From assembly GCA_002385825.1 (NCBI GenBank), contig DGEG01000169.1, positions 1-12,904 of the forward strand: a stretch of DNA of 12,904 bases. Reading direction: 5' to 3'. The notes beneath the pieces were generated by a model. It saw only the letters and a program-made list of their open reading frames with translations, did not search any database and had not been told where the DNA came from. Origin of the DNA: Firmicutes bacterium UBA3932 (lineage in GTDB: Bacteria > Bacillota > Clostridia > Peptostreptococcales > Anaerovoracaceae). Shown piece after piece: positions 6,368-12,904 of this stretch. Positions within the stretch are counted from its first letter, which is position 1. Each line of letters opens with the position of its first letter. Both the position numbers and the translations under genes were made by a program.

Positions 6368-7261
6368 ATGAATTACAGAACGGATTTAGCTATTGAAAGC
6401 AAAGAAATGATCGAGGAGAAGCACAAGGGCAAAAAGGTTGAAATCCCCGGGGTTGAAGTGGACGAAGATCAATACGGATACGGAGTTAAGGTTATTCGGA
6501 TAAAAATTACCACAGAAGAGGGAAGCCGGATTATGGGAAAACCTTTGGGAAACTATATCACCATTGAAGCGAAGGATCTTGTGGACGGAGAGGAAGAGGT
6601 TAAGCAGGAGACGGTAAAAGCGATTACGTCGGAGCTTTCAAAACTGGTGCGTTTTCACAACAAGCTCAATGTATTGGTCATCGGTTTGGGCAACGAGATG
6701 GTCACCCCGGATTCATTGGGACCTTGCACTGTTTCCAAGGTCAAGGTTACCCGCCACATGTTTGTAATCACGGGAGCTGAAAGCGACGAGGATGTGGGCT
6801 GTGTGAGCGCCTTGATTCCGGGAGTGATGTACACTACAGGGATGGAATCGGCGGAGTTGATTCGAAGCGCTGTGGAAATCGCAAAGCCGGAAGTGGTTAT
6901 CGCCGTCGATGCTTTGGCTGCCAGGAATGTAGATCGCATCAGTTCAACCATTCAAATAACGGATACGGGCATCTCACCGGGGGCGGGAACGGGAAACATG
7001 AGGAAAGATCTGACGGAAAAATCCCTTGGAACAAGGGTTATAGCCATTGGCGTTCCTACGGTTATCGATTCAAAAACGCTTATTCTGGACAATTTGGCCG
7101 GCTATCTCAAAAAGCCTGAAGAAGCGGAAAGACATATTGAAAAGAACGGTCACAGTATGATCGTCACCACCACGGACATCGATCAGATTATTGCAGATTT
7201 TTCTGAGGTCATTGCAAATGGTATAAATAATACTCTTCATCCCGGCATATATTCCTCTTAG
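6368..7261 (+). CDS. gpr: Germination protease GPR (spore endopeptidase, family A25)
   Basis: This 297-residue protein is GPR, made as a zymogen in the forespore and activated late, which degrades the DNA-binding small acid-soluble proteins when spores germinate. Signatures are YRTDLAIE at the N terminus (the self-processing site, cut between Asp6 and Leu7 by analogy with B. megaterium), GLGNEMVTPDSLGP with Asp115, TRHMFVITGAESDED, VIAVDALAARNVDR with Asp181, and ITDTGISPGAGTGN. The two Asp are the residues linked to catalysis in this family. The propeptide would be only six residues, against about fifteen in Bacillus, and the long C-terminal insertion of Bacillus GPR is absent. GGAGG ends only 2 nt before ATG 6368, but no other start keeps the processing site. 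I could not assign a sigma-F/G promoter. Gene order with spoIIP is the conserved one. Confidence 0.97.
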   Translation: MNYRTDLAIESKEMIEEKHKGKKVEIPGVEVDEDQYGYGVKVIRIKITTEEGSRIMGKPLGNYITIEAKDLVDGEEEVKQETVKAITSELSKLVRFHNKLNVLVIGLGNEMVTPDSLGPCTVSKVKVTRHMFVITGAESDEDVGCVSALIPGVMYTTGMESAELIRSAVEIAKPEVVIAVDALAARNVDRISSTIQITDTGISPGAGTGNMRKDLTEKSLGTRVIAIGVPTVIDSKTLILDNLAGYLKKPEEAERHIEKNGHSMIVTTTDIDQIIADFSEVIANGINNTLHPGIYSS

Positions 7262-7274
7262 AAGAGGTGTATAT
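7247..7274 (+). promoter_or_regulatory. Hairpin spanning the gpr stop and the spoIIP ribosome-binding site
   Basis: CCTCTT (7254-7259) and AAGAGG (7262-7267) are perfect complements around the gpr TAG. After one mismatch the pairing resumes through a G-U and five A-U pairs out to 7247/7274. The spoIIP ribosome site (AAGAGGTG) is therefore the 3' arm, and would be exposed when a ribosome reaches the gpr stop codon. Confidence 0.5.
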
Positions 7275-8225
7275 ATGAAGAGAAAATCATCACACAGAAA
7301 GAAGAGGAACAAGAGTATGCTTTTGTTCCTTACCCTGTTGTTTTGGAGCTTTTCGGCTCTCACCTGCGCCCTGCTTTTGAACAGCGAGCTGGAAGGCGGC
7401 AAGGCGGACATGGGACAGGAAGTTGGCAAACAATATCTGACGGCGGCTTTTCCCGCCGTCAGCAGAAGTTACGGAACCGATGTGAGACAATCCTCGGCCG
7501 ATGCATCCGTAAATGAAAGCATCATCATAAAAGGAATGACTGCTAATGGGGAACAGCAAGGCGATGGGATAAATATGGAAATGGAAACGCCGGAAAGTGG
7601 GGATATCCTGGATTCTGCCTCCTCAGGCGATCCTCTTGTACTTATTTATCACACCCACGCAACAGAATCTTATCAGCCGGTGAGCATCGGAAACTTTCAT
7701 TCCGTCGATGAGAAGGGTACGGTAAGAGAAGTGGGCAGCGCGTTGAAAGGCGCTCTTGAGGCAAGAGGCATTTCGGTAATGCACGATAAGACCCTCCACG
7801 ATCACCCCTCTTACAGCAAATCCTACAGCCGGTCTCTTGACACTGTGGAGAAGATTTTAGGGGAAAATCCCTCAATATGTGTCGTCATCGATTTACATAG
7901 GGATGCAGCCGCATATACGGGAAACAAAAAACACGTTTTTACGGTGGACGGCAAGACTGCCGCCCAGTTTGCTCTTGTTGTGGGAGAAGGAAATGACAAC
8001 TTGGATGCGCTGATAAATTTCGCAAACAAGATAACCCAAAAGGCAAACCACTTGTATCCCGGTTTCAGCAGGGGGATTATCCGAAAAGAATACAAGTACA
8101 ATCAACATGTAGCGGATAATTATATTCTGCTGGAAATGGGCAATAATGAGAATCACATTAATGAGGTAAAGCTGTCTGCCATGTTGTTTGCCCGGGTTTT
8201 GGAAGAAGTGCTGAAAGAAATGTAA
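7275..8225 (+). CDS. spoIIP: Stage II sporulation protein P (SpoIIP), peptidoglycan hydrolase
   Basis: This 316-residue protein is SpoIIP, the amidase and endopeptidase of the DMP (SpoIID-SpoIIM-SpoIIP) complex that thins septal peptidoglycan and drives engulfment. After a basic N terminus (RKKRNK) a membrane anchor covers residues 15-35. A low-complexity linker runs to about 118. The hydrolase domain follows with IYHTHATESY (124-133; His126, His128 and Glu131), VIDLHRDAA (204-212; His208), KYNQ (274-277) and LLEMGNNENHINE (285-297; Glu287), the positions of the family's zinc and catalytic residues. Its start lies 13 nt after the gpr stop, with GAGGTG 5 nt upstream, so the two genes are almost certainly co-transcribed. 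spoIID and spoIIM are not in this window. Confidence 0.95.
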   Translation: MKRKSSHRKKRNKSMLLFLTLLFWSFSALTCALLLNSELEGGKADMGQEVGKQYLTAAFPAVSRSYGTDVRQSSADASVNESIIIKGMTANGEQQGDGINMEMETPESGDILDSASSGDPLVLIYHTHATESYQPVSIGNFHSVDEKGTVREVGSALKGALEARGISVMHDKTLHDHPSYSKSYSRSLDTVEKILGENPSICVVIDLHRDAAAYTGNKKHVFTVDGKTAAQFALVVGEGNDNLDALINFANKITQKANHLYPGFSRGIIRKEYKYNQHVADNYILLEMGNNENHINEVKLSAMLFARVLEEVLKEM

Positions 8226-8244
8226 GTTTTGGGTGATATACACT

Positions 8245-8643
8245 ATGAGGATGGATAAATGGGCACAAAAAGATGAGATAAAGCGCCAACGAAGTTTGAT
8301 GCGAAAAAAGAAAAGGGCGGTTTTTCTGCTGGTATTCTTCTTTTATCTGGGATTGGTTGCGGTGGATAGCGCCTGCTCGGAGATGACCAGGTACCCGGGG
8401 GCGCTGACTCTGCAGTCAAGACGCATCGACAGGGAGCATATCTTGTTCTCCTTTCTCGGGAAGGAAGTTCTGGTGAATACAGATTGGATTTTGGAGGAAG
8501 TGGGTCGGGTGAAGGATACGGCTAAAGAAACCATATCCGTTTTGTCAGGCATGGTAAGAGGTCTGCCGGAAGGTTCCCAATCACAGCATATTAATAATCA
8601 AGGCAGAGATGAAGAATTACCTCTTCCTTCAAAAACCTTATAA
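8245..8643 (+). CDS. Small one-TM membrane protein between spoIIP and lepA (YqxA-like position)
   Basis: This 132-residue protein has a very basic N terminus (KRQRSLMRKKKR, 13-24), one strongly hydrophobic segment (25-41), and a short outside part containing FSFLGKEVLVNTDW and a helical stretch to about 106, then a polar tail. I do not recognise it with certainty by sequence. B. subtilis has yqxA (DUF3679), also a small single-TM protein, at this exact place between spoIIP and lepA, and the LGKEV-then-helix layout is similar, so it may be a distant relative. ATG 8245 is preceded by GGGTGA at 8 nt; GTG 8233 is the alternative. The 19-nt gap to spoIIP suggests the same transcript, hence a possible sporulation role. 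A basic, positive-inside N terminus predicts the C-terminal part lies outside the cytoplasm or in the intermembrane space of the forespore. Confidence 0.7.
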   Translation: MRMDKWAQKDEIKRQRSLMRKKKRAVFLLVFFFYLGLVAVDSACSEMTRYPGALTLQSRRIDREHILFSFLGKEVLVNTDWILEEVGRVKDTAKETISVLSGMVRGLPEGSQSQHINNQGRDEELPLPSKTL

Positions 8644-8699
8644 CATAATTGCTGTCACCGGATGCAGGTTCCGTGGGAAGAATCCCAAATACAACACCT

Positions 8700-8728
8700 T
8701 TTACAAGTAAATAGAAATATGCTACAAT
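8700..8728 (+). promoter_or_regulatory. Sigma-A promoter of lepA-hemW, extended -10
   Basis: TTTACA (8700-8705) and TACAAT (8723-8728) are 17 bp apart, with a TGC extended -10 just before. Transcription would start near 8735, inside the left arm of the hairpin at 8729-8757. This gives housekeeping genes lepA and hemW a start independent of the sporulation genes upstream. Confidence 0.75.
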
Positions 8729-8765
8729 AAACAGGCCGCAGAAGCTGCGGTCTGTTTCAATTTTT
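8729..8765 (+). terminator. Hairpin terminator ending the gpr-spoIIP transcript, overlapping the lepA start site
   Basis: A 13-bp stem (8729-8741 with 8745-8757, one G-U pair) closes on an AAG triloop and is followed by CAATTTTT. It lies about 85 bp after the small membrane-protein gene and directly abuts the -10 box of the lepA promoter. A transcript begun at about 8735 would contain only the inner part of the stem, so it would not form the full terminator. Confidence 0.6.
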
Positions 8766-8803
8766 GAAATCATATTTTGAAACATTTTTCTATCGGAGGA
8801 AAT

Positions 8804-10618
8804 ATGGACCAGTATCAAAACCAAATTAGGAATTTCTGTATTATCGCTCATATCGATCACGGGAAATCTACTCTTGCCGACCGACTGCTTGAGACGACGG
8901 GTGTGGTAGCCCATCGCGAGATGAAAGAGCAGTTTCTGGATAACATGGATATTGAGAGAGAACGGGGCATTACGATAAAACTGCAGACCACGCGTTTAAA
9001 CTATCAGGCCAAAGACGGCAAAGAATATATCTTCAATCTCATAGATACTCCCGGCCATGTGGACTTTACTTACGAAGTTTCGCGAAGCCTGGCGGCTTGC
9101 GAAGGGGCTGTCCTGGTGGTTGACGCTACCCAGGGCGTGGAGGCCCAGACCGTGGCCAACGTCTATCTTGCATTGGATGAAAATCTTGAGATTTTCCCGG
9201 TTATCAATAAAATCGATCTGGCCAGCGCTGACCCCGATGCCGCGAAGGCGGAAATCGAAGAAGTTCTTGGAATCGATGCTTCTGAAGCGCCGTTAATTTC
9301 CGCCAAAGAAGGCACCAATATCGAAGAAGTGCTGGAAGGAGTTATCCGTCACATACCCGCCCCCGGCGGAGATCCTGAGGGGAAGCTTAAAGCGCTGATT
9401 TTTGACTCCTATTACGACAATTACAGGGGCGTAGTCATCTATACCCGGGTTTTTGACGGAGAAATTAAAGAAGGGGATCTTATCAAGTTGATGAGCACCA
9501 ATAAGAAATATGAAGTGACGGAAGTGGGTGTATTTGCTCCCGGACCCACTCCGGTAAAGCGTCTGAGAGCCGGAGAAGTAGGCTACATTTGTGCCGGCAT
9601 CAAACAGGTGGCGGATGCCAGGGTGGGAGATACTATCACCCTTGACAACGATCCTGCGGATGCTCCGCTGCCCGGATACAAAAAGATGCAGTCCATGGTC
9701 TATTGCGGGATTTATCCGGCGGAAGGCGAAAAGTATGAGAGCGTAAGAGAGGCTCTCGAAAAGCTGCAGTTAAACGATGCGGCGTTCATGTTCGAACCGG
9801 AGACATCCACCGCCCTGGGCTTTGGCTTCCGTTGCGGTTTTTTGGGATTGCTCCATATGGAAATCATCGTGGAGCGGCTGGAAAGGGAGTTTGATTTAAG
9901 CATTATAACCACTTCCCCCAGTGTCACATACAAGGTAGTGACGAAAGACGGCAGGGAATTGATGATACAGAATCCTTCCAATCTGCCGCCTCAAAATGAA
10001 ATAGATCACATAGAAGAGCCGCTGGTCAAAGCCGACATCATGATTCCCAAAGAGTACGTGGGCAGCATTATGGAAATCTGCCAGGAGAGGCGGGGAGTCA
10101 TGACTCATATGGAATATATAACAGAGAACAGGGTAGCTCTTCACTATGAAATGCCCTTAAATGAAGTGATTTACGATTTCTTTGACGCGCTGAAGTCAAA
10201 GACAAAGGGATATGGTTCTCTGGATTATGAGATGCTTCGCTACGAGAAGTCTAACCTTGTCAAGATGGATATTCTGCTCAACAAGGAGCTGGTGGATGCC
10301 TTCTCCATGATTGTCCATGAATCCAAGGCTTACAGCCGCGGACGCTACGTCTGCGAAAAACTGAAGGAACTCATACCGATGCATCAATTTGAAATACCCA
10401 TACAGGCTGCCATCGGGCAAAAGGTTATTGCTCGCGAGACGGTCAAAGCTTACCGCAAGGATGTTATAGCCAAATGCTACGGCGGAGATATTTCCAGGAA
10501 GAAGAAGCTCCTTGAAAAGCAGAAGGAAGGCAAGAGAAGAATGCGCCAGTTCGGCAGGGTAGAAGTTCCTCAAGAAGCTTTTACAGCCGTTTTGAAATAC
10601 GACGAGAACAAAAAATAA
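8804..10618 (+). CDS. lepA: Elongation factor 4 (LepA), ribosome-associated GTPase
   Basis: This 604-residue translational GTPase is EF4/LepA, implicated in back-translocation and in 30S subunit assembly. All G motifs are intact: AHIDHGKST (G1), ERGIT (G2), DTPGH (G3), NKID (G4) and SAKEG (G5). Domain II follows, then the EF-G-like domains with GFRCGFLGLLHMEI, and the LepA-specific C-terminal domain with its basic KKKLLEKQKEGKRRMRQ. It lacks EF-G domain IV, as expected. The frame extends upstream to 8777, but GGAGG at 8795-8799 and the family N terminus fix ATG 8804. It has its own promoter at 8700-8728, and hemW follows after 13 nt. Length is normal and no odd residues were seen. Confidence 0.98.
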   Translation: MDQYQNQIRNFCIIAHIDHGKSTLADRLLETTGVVAHREMKEQFLDNMDIERERGITIKLQTTRLNYQAKDGKEYIFNLIDTPGHVDFTYEVSRSLAACEGAVLVVDATQGVEAQTVANVYLALDENLEIFPVINKIDLASADPDAAKAEIEEVLGIDASEAPLISAKEGTNIEEVLEGVIRHIPAPGGDPEGKLKALIFDSYYDNYRGVVIYTRVFDGEIKEGDLIKLMSTNKKYEVTEVGVFAPGPTPVKRLRAGEVGYICAGIKQVADARVGDTITLDNDPADAPLPGYKKMQSMVYCGIYPAEGEKYESVREALEKLQLNDAAFMFEPETSTALGFGFRCGFLGLLHMEIIVERLEREFDLSIITTSPSVTYKVVTKDGRELMIQNPSNLPPQNEIDHIEEPLVKADIMIPKEYVGSIMEICQERRGVMTHMEYITENRVALHYEMPLNEVIYDFFDALKSKTKGYGSLDYEMLRYEKSNLVKMDILLNKELVDAFSMIVHESKAYSRGRYVCEKLKELIPMHQFEIPIQAAIGQKVIARETVKAYRKDVIAKCYGGDISRKKKLLEKQKEGKRRMRQFGRVEVPQEAFTAVLKYDENKK

Positions 10619-10631
10619 AGGAATGGCTGTT

Positions 10632-11795
10632 ATGAAATCCCTCGGATTATACATCCACATACCTTTTTGCCTGAAAAAATGCAATTACTGCGATTTTCTG
10701 TCCCTGGGCGGTATGAGCGAAGAAGATCATGCCGCATATACAGAGGCTTTGCTGGTGGAGCTGGAACATTACGCGGACCGGAACATCTCACTGGACAGCG
10801 TCTACATCGGAGGCGGAACACCGTCTCTTCTTGATCCTGGTTTGATTTCCCGCGTCGTGCAACGGGTTCAAAGCTGCTTTACCATATCGGAGGAAGCGGA
10901 GATTACCATAGAAGCAAACCCTGGGCTGCTGGATAAGAACAAGCTTACGACTTACAGAGGTGCAGGGATTAACCGTCTCAGCATCGGGGCGCAATCCTTA
11001 AATAATGAAATTCTCAAGCTGCTTGGGAGAGTGCATGACAGGGAAGAATTTGTTCGAAATTTTCACTTAGCAAGGGAGTGCGGCTTTGAAAACATCAGTG
11101 TAGACTTGATATTTGCCATACCCGGGCAGACCCATGATATATGGATGGACAGTCTGGAAAAAACCATCGACCTTGGGCCGGAACATATTTCTTTTTACAG
11201 CCTTCAGATCGAGGAGGAGACGCCTTTTTACGATCTATGGAAGAAAGGGGAACTAAAGCCTGTTGACGATCAAGGGGATCGGGCAATGTATCACAGTGCC
11301 ATTGACCGGCTTCAAAGCAGCGGGTACCGGCATTATGAGATATCCAATGCAGCAAAACCCGGCTATGAATCCCGACACAATCTGAAGTACTGGTCCATGG
11401 ACGAATATCTTGGGGTTGGGCTGGGAGCCCATTCCTATATTGACGGAAGGCGTTTCAGCAATGAAACGGATTTAAGCAGGTACATCCGCATCGCTAAGGA
11501 GAAGAATTGCGCCGGGAGAAGGCAGGGCGCCAGCCCCTGGACAATATGGTTTCATGAGAACACCGTCGAGGGCGAAATGTCGGAATTTATGTTCACCGGG
11601 CTAAGAAAGGTGGAAGGAATTCGCCTTTCCGATTATGAAAAAAGATTTGCATTGCCGGTGACGGCGGTTTATGGGGATCCTATCAATAAACACATTGAGA
11701 CAGGTCTCCTGGAAATAGATGAAAAGGCAGACCGGCTCCGGCTTACAGCCAAAGGAATTGATTTATTCAACCGGGTGCTGGTTGATTTTGTTTAA
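10632..11795 (+). CDS. hemW: Radical SAM heme chaperone HemW
   Basis: This 387-residue radical-SAM protein is HemW (formerly HemN-like), which binds heme and delivers it to target proteins such as respiratory enzymes; it is not the coproporphyrinogen dehydrogenase HemN. Features are the 4Fe-4S motif C13-x3-C17-x2-C20 in FCLKKCNYCDF, GGGTPS (60-65), EANPG (95-99), RLSIGAQS (115-122), DLIFAIPGQT (158-167), HYEISNAAKPG, YLGVGLGAHSY and a C-terminal HemN_C domain. HemW carries three Cys plus Asp-Phe where HemN has a fourth Cys. The start is 10632, with AAAGGA 9 nt upstream; ATG 10623, abutting that site, is less likely. It lies 13 nt after lepA, so both form one operon, closed by a strong terminator. 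No heme biosynthesis gene is present nearby. Confidence 0.95.
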   Translation: MKSLGLYIHIPFCLKKCNYCDFLSLGGMSEEDHAAYTEALLVELEHYADRNISLDSVYIGGGTPSLLDPGLISRVVQRVQSCFTISEEAEITIEANPGLLDKNKLTTYRGAGINRLSIGAQSLNNEILKLLGRVHDREEFVRNFHLARECGFENISVDLIFAIPGQTHDIWMDSLEKTIDLGPEHISFYSLQIEEETPFYDLWKKGELKPVDDQGDRAMYHSAIDRLQSSGYRHYEISNAAKPGYESRHNLKYWSMDEYLGVGLGAHSYIDGRRFSNETDLSRYIRIAKEKNCAGRRQGASPWTIWFHENTVEGEMSEFMFTGLRKVEGIRLSDYEKRFALPVTAVYGDPINKHIETGLLEIDEKADRLRLTAKGIDLFNRVLVDFV

Positions 11796-11800
11796 AAAGC

Positions 11801-11832
11801 CACAGGGGAGGAAACTCCCTGTGTGTTTTTTT
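11801..11832 (+). terminator. Intrinsic terminator of the lepA-hemW operon
   Basis: CACAGGG (11801-11807) pairs with CCCTGTG (11817-11823). An inner AG/CT pairing leaves one bulged G, and the loop is GAAA. A run of seven T's follows at 11826-11832. It starts 6 bp after the hemW stop codon. Confidence 0.9.
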
Positions 11833-11850
11833 ATAAGCAATGGACGGGTA

Positions 11851-11893
11851 CGGTGTTATTTTATGTAAAGAGGGTATAATTCCGTTAACACCG
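11851..11893 (+). promoter_or_regulatory. glpK promoter with flanking 8-bp inverted repeat (candidate operator)
   Basis: A perfect TATAAT lies at 11875-11880, with a predicted start near 11887. The -35 region is poor (best GTGTTA at 16 bp). CGGTGTTA (11851-11858) and its exact complement TAACACCG (11886-11893) flank the -10, one arm over the -35 region and one over the start site. A weak -35 with paired sites suggests control by a bound protein. Confidence 0.5.
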
Positions 11894-11921
11894 GGCGCTC
11901 ATACGGAGGGAGATAGAAGAA

Positions 11922-12904
11922 ATGGGCAAATACATCATGTCACTTGATCAGGGAACCACATCCTGCCGTTGCATTGTCTTTAACCGGAAAGGAGAAGTAA
12001 TCAGCCTGGCGCAAAAAGAATTCAAGCAGATCTATCCTAAACCCGGTTGGGTGGAACACGATGCCATGGAAATTTGGGCAATTCAGGCAGGGGTTGCCCA
12101 GGAAGCAATGAGGCAGGTAGGAGCCGAATACCACGACATTGCCGCCATCGGGATCACCAACCAGAGGGAGACTACCGTTGTCTGGGAAAAAGATACGGGA
12201 AGGCCGGTCTATAACGCCATCGTTTGGCAGTGCAGGAGGACAGCGGAATACTGTGATGAATTAAAAGCTAAGGGATTATCAGATACGGTTCAGCGAAAGA
12301 CCGGGTTGTTGATCGATGCCTATTTTTCCGCCACAAAACTGAAATGGATCCTGGATCACGTGGAAAGAGGAAGGGAGCGGGCTAAAAACGGCGAACTGCT
12401 CTTTGGAACCATTGAGAGCTGGCTGATTTGGAATCTCACAAAGGGCAGGGTCCATGTGACTGATTATTCCAATGCGGCGCGCACCATGCTGTTCAATATA
12501 AAGGAATTGAAATGGGACGAGGAGCTGTTGGAACTCTTTGACATCCCAGAGGCAATGCTGCCTGAGGCAGTGCCTTCCAGTTATATATACGGTGAAACGG
12601 ATCCGTTAATCTTCGGAGGCCCGATTCCCATTGCCTCTGCAGCGGGAGATCAGCAGGCTGCTCTTTTCGGACAAGCCTGTTTTCAGTCCGGAGACGCAAA
12701 GAATACTTACGGTACCGGCGGTTTCTTGCTGATGAATACGGGAAAGAAACCGGTTTATTCGAAAAACGGGTTGCTGACCACCGTTGCCTGGGGAATAAAT
12801 GACGAGGTATATTATGCTTTAGAAGGATCGGTTTTCGTTGCCGGGGCCGCCGTGCAGTGGCTTAGAGACGAACTGAAAATCATAGAAAAATCATCGGATA
12901 CAGA
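11922..12904 (+). CDS. glpK: Glycerol kinase, N-terminal 327 residues (cut by window end)
   Basis: The frame is open to the end of the window and encodes about two thirds of a FGGY-family glycerol kinase (usual length near 500), which phosphorylates glycerol to glycerol-3-phosphate. Signatures are LDQGTTSCR (8-16), GWVEHDAMEIW (42-52), NQRET with Arg82 and Glu83 for glycerol binding, VWQCRRT with Trp102, Tyr134, and AGDQQAALFGQ (241-251) with catalytic Asp243. GGAGGGAG at 11905-11912 precedes ATG 11922. The loop before GDQQ (DPLIFGGPIPIA) has Leu229 where the HPr-phosphorylated His of enterococcal and Bacillus enzymes sits, so activation by the phosphotransferase system is not expected. It follows the hemW terminator and has its own promoter. 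glpF, glpD or a regulator may lie beyond the edge. Confidence 0.95.
   Translation, partial: MGKYIMSLDQGTTSCRCIVFNRKGEVISLAQKEFKQIYPKPGWVEHDAMEIWAIQAGVAQEAMRQVGAEYHDIAAIGITNQRETTVVWEKDTGRPVYNAIVWQCRRTAEYCDELKAKGLSDTVQRKTGLLIDAYFSATKLKWILDHVERGRERAKNGELLFGTIESWLIWNLTKGRVHVTDYSNAARTMLFNIKELKWDEELLELFDIPEAMLPEAVPSSYIYGETDPLIFGGPIPIASAAGDQQAALFGQACFQSGDAKNTYGTGGFLLMNTGKKPVYSKNGLLTTVAWGINDEVYYALEGSVFVAGAAVQWLRDELKIIEKSSDT

Noticed and set aside
8674..8687. A small hairpin TGGGA/TCCCA after the membrane-protein gene as a terminator.
   Set aside because: Only five base pairs and no T run; the 13-bp hairpin downstream is far better.
10196..10684. A 162-codon open frame antisense to the end of lepA and the start of hemW.
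   Set aside because: Both sense genes are intact and certain; the antisense product has no family features or ribosome site of note.
11858..11880. A catabolite-responsive (cre) site at the glpK promoter.
   Set aside because: ATGTAAAG begins like one, but the central CG and the right half do not fit.

Overview
The window looks like chromosomal DNA of an anaerobic, endospore-forming member of the Clostridia with moderate GC. The evidence is two sporulation genes (gpr, spoIIP) in the rpsT/gpr-spoIIP-x-lepA-hemW order known from Firmicutes, AGGAGG-type ribosome sites, T-rich intrinsic terminators, TTGACA/TATAAT-like promoters, and a FchA-type methenyl-THF cyclohydrolase typical of one-carbon and amino-acid fermenting clostridia. 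I cannot place it to genus. I see no mobile element, tRNA, rRNA, CRISPR array or phage gene. No gene-free stretch exceeds about 220 bp.

Layout. Left part (1-5930) is a set of mostly single-gene metabolic units: fchA (+), a strong bidirectional terminator, deoD (-), a divergent control region, a long-chain acyl-CoA synthetase (+), a convergent LD-carboxypeptidase of family S66 (-), a second divergent region holding a promoter and a possible 14-codon leader peptide, and an M20D amidohydrolase (+). A terminator that works for both directions separates this from rpsT (-).

Middle (6305-11832) is the conserved sporulation/translation block. A near-consensus promoter drives rpsT leftwards. Rightwards come gpr (spore protease), spoIIP (engulfment hydrolase) and a small one-TM protein in the place of B. 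subtilis yqxA. Next is a junction where a hairpin terminator and the lepA promoter overlap, then lepA, hemW and a strong terminator. In many Firmicutes hemW runs into hrcA-grpE-dnaK-dnaJ; here that link is broken.

Right end (11833-12904) is a glycerol kinase gene, cut by the window edge, with its own promoter flanked by an 8-bp inverted repeat.

How the genes fit together: gpr and spoIIP act at different stages of sporulation (spore germination and septal peptidoglycan removal). lepA and rpsT serve the ribosome and hemW handles heme. The flanking genes serve one-carbon, purine, fatty-acid, peptidoglycan/peptide and glycerol metabolism. I found no clearly new multi-gene system. The notable signals are regulatory: a terminator/promoter overlap before lepA, a hairpin hiding the spoIIP ribosome site, a possible leader peptide before the amidohydrolase, and the inverted repeat at glpK.
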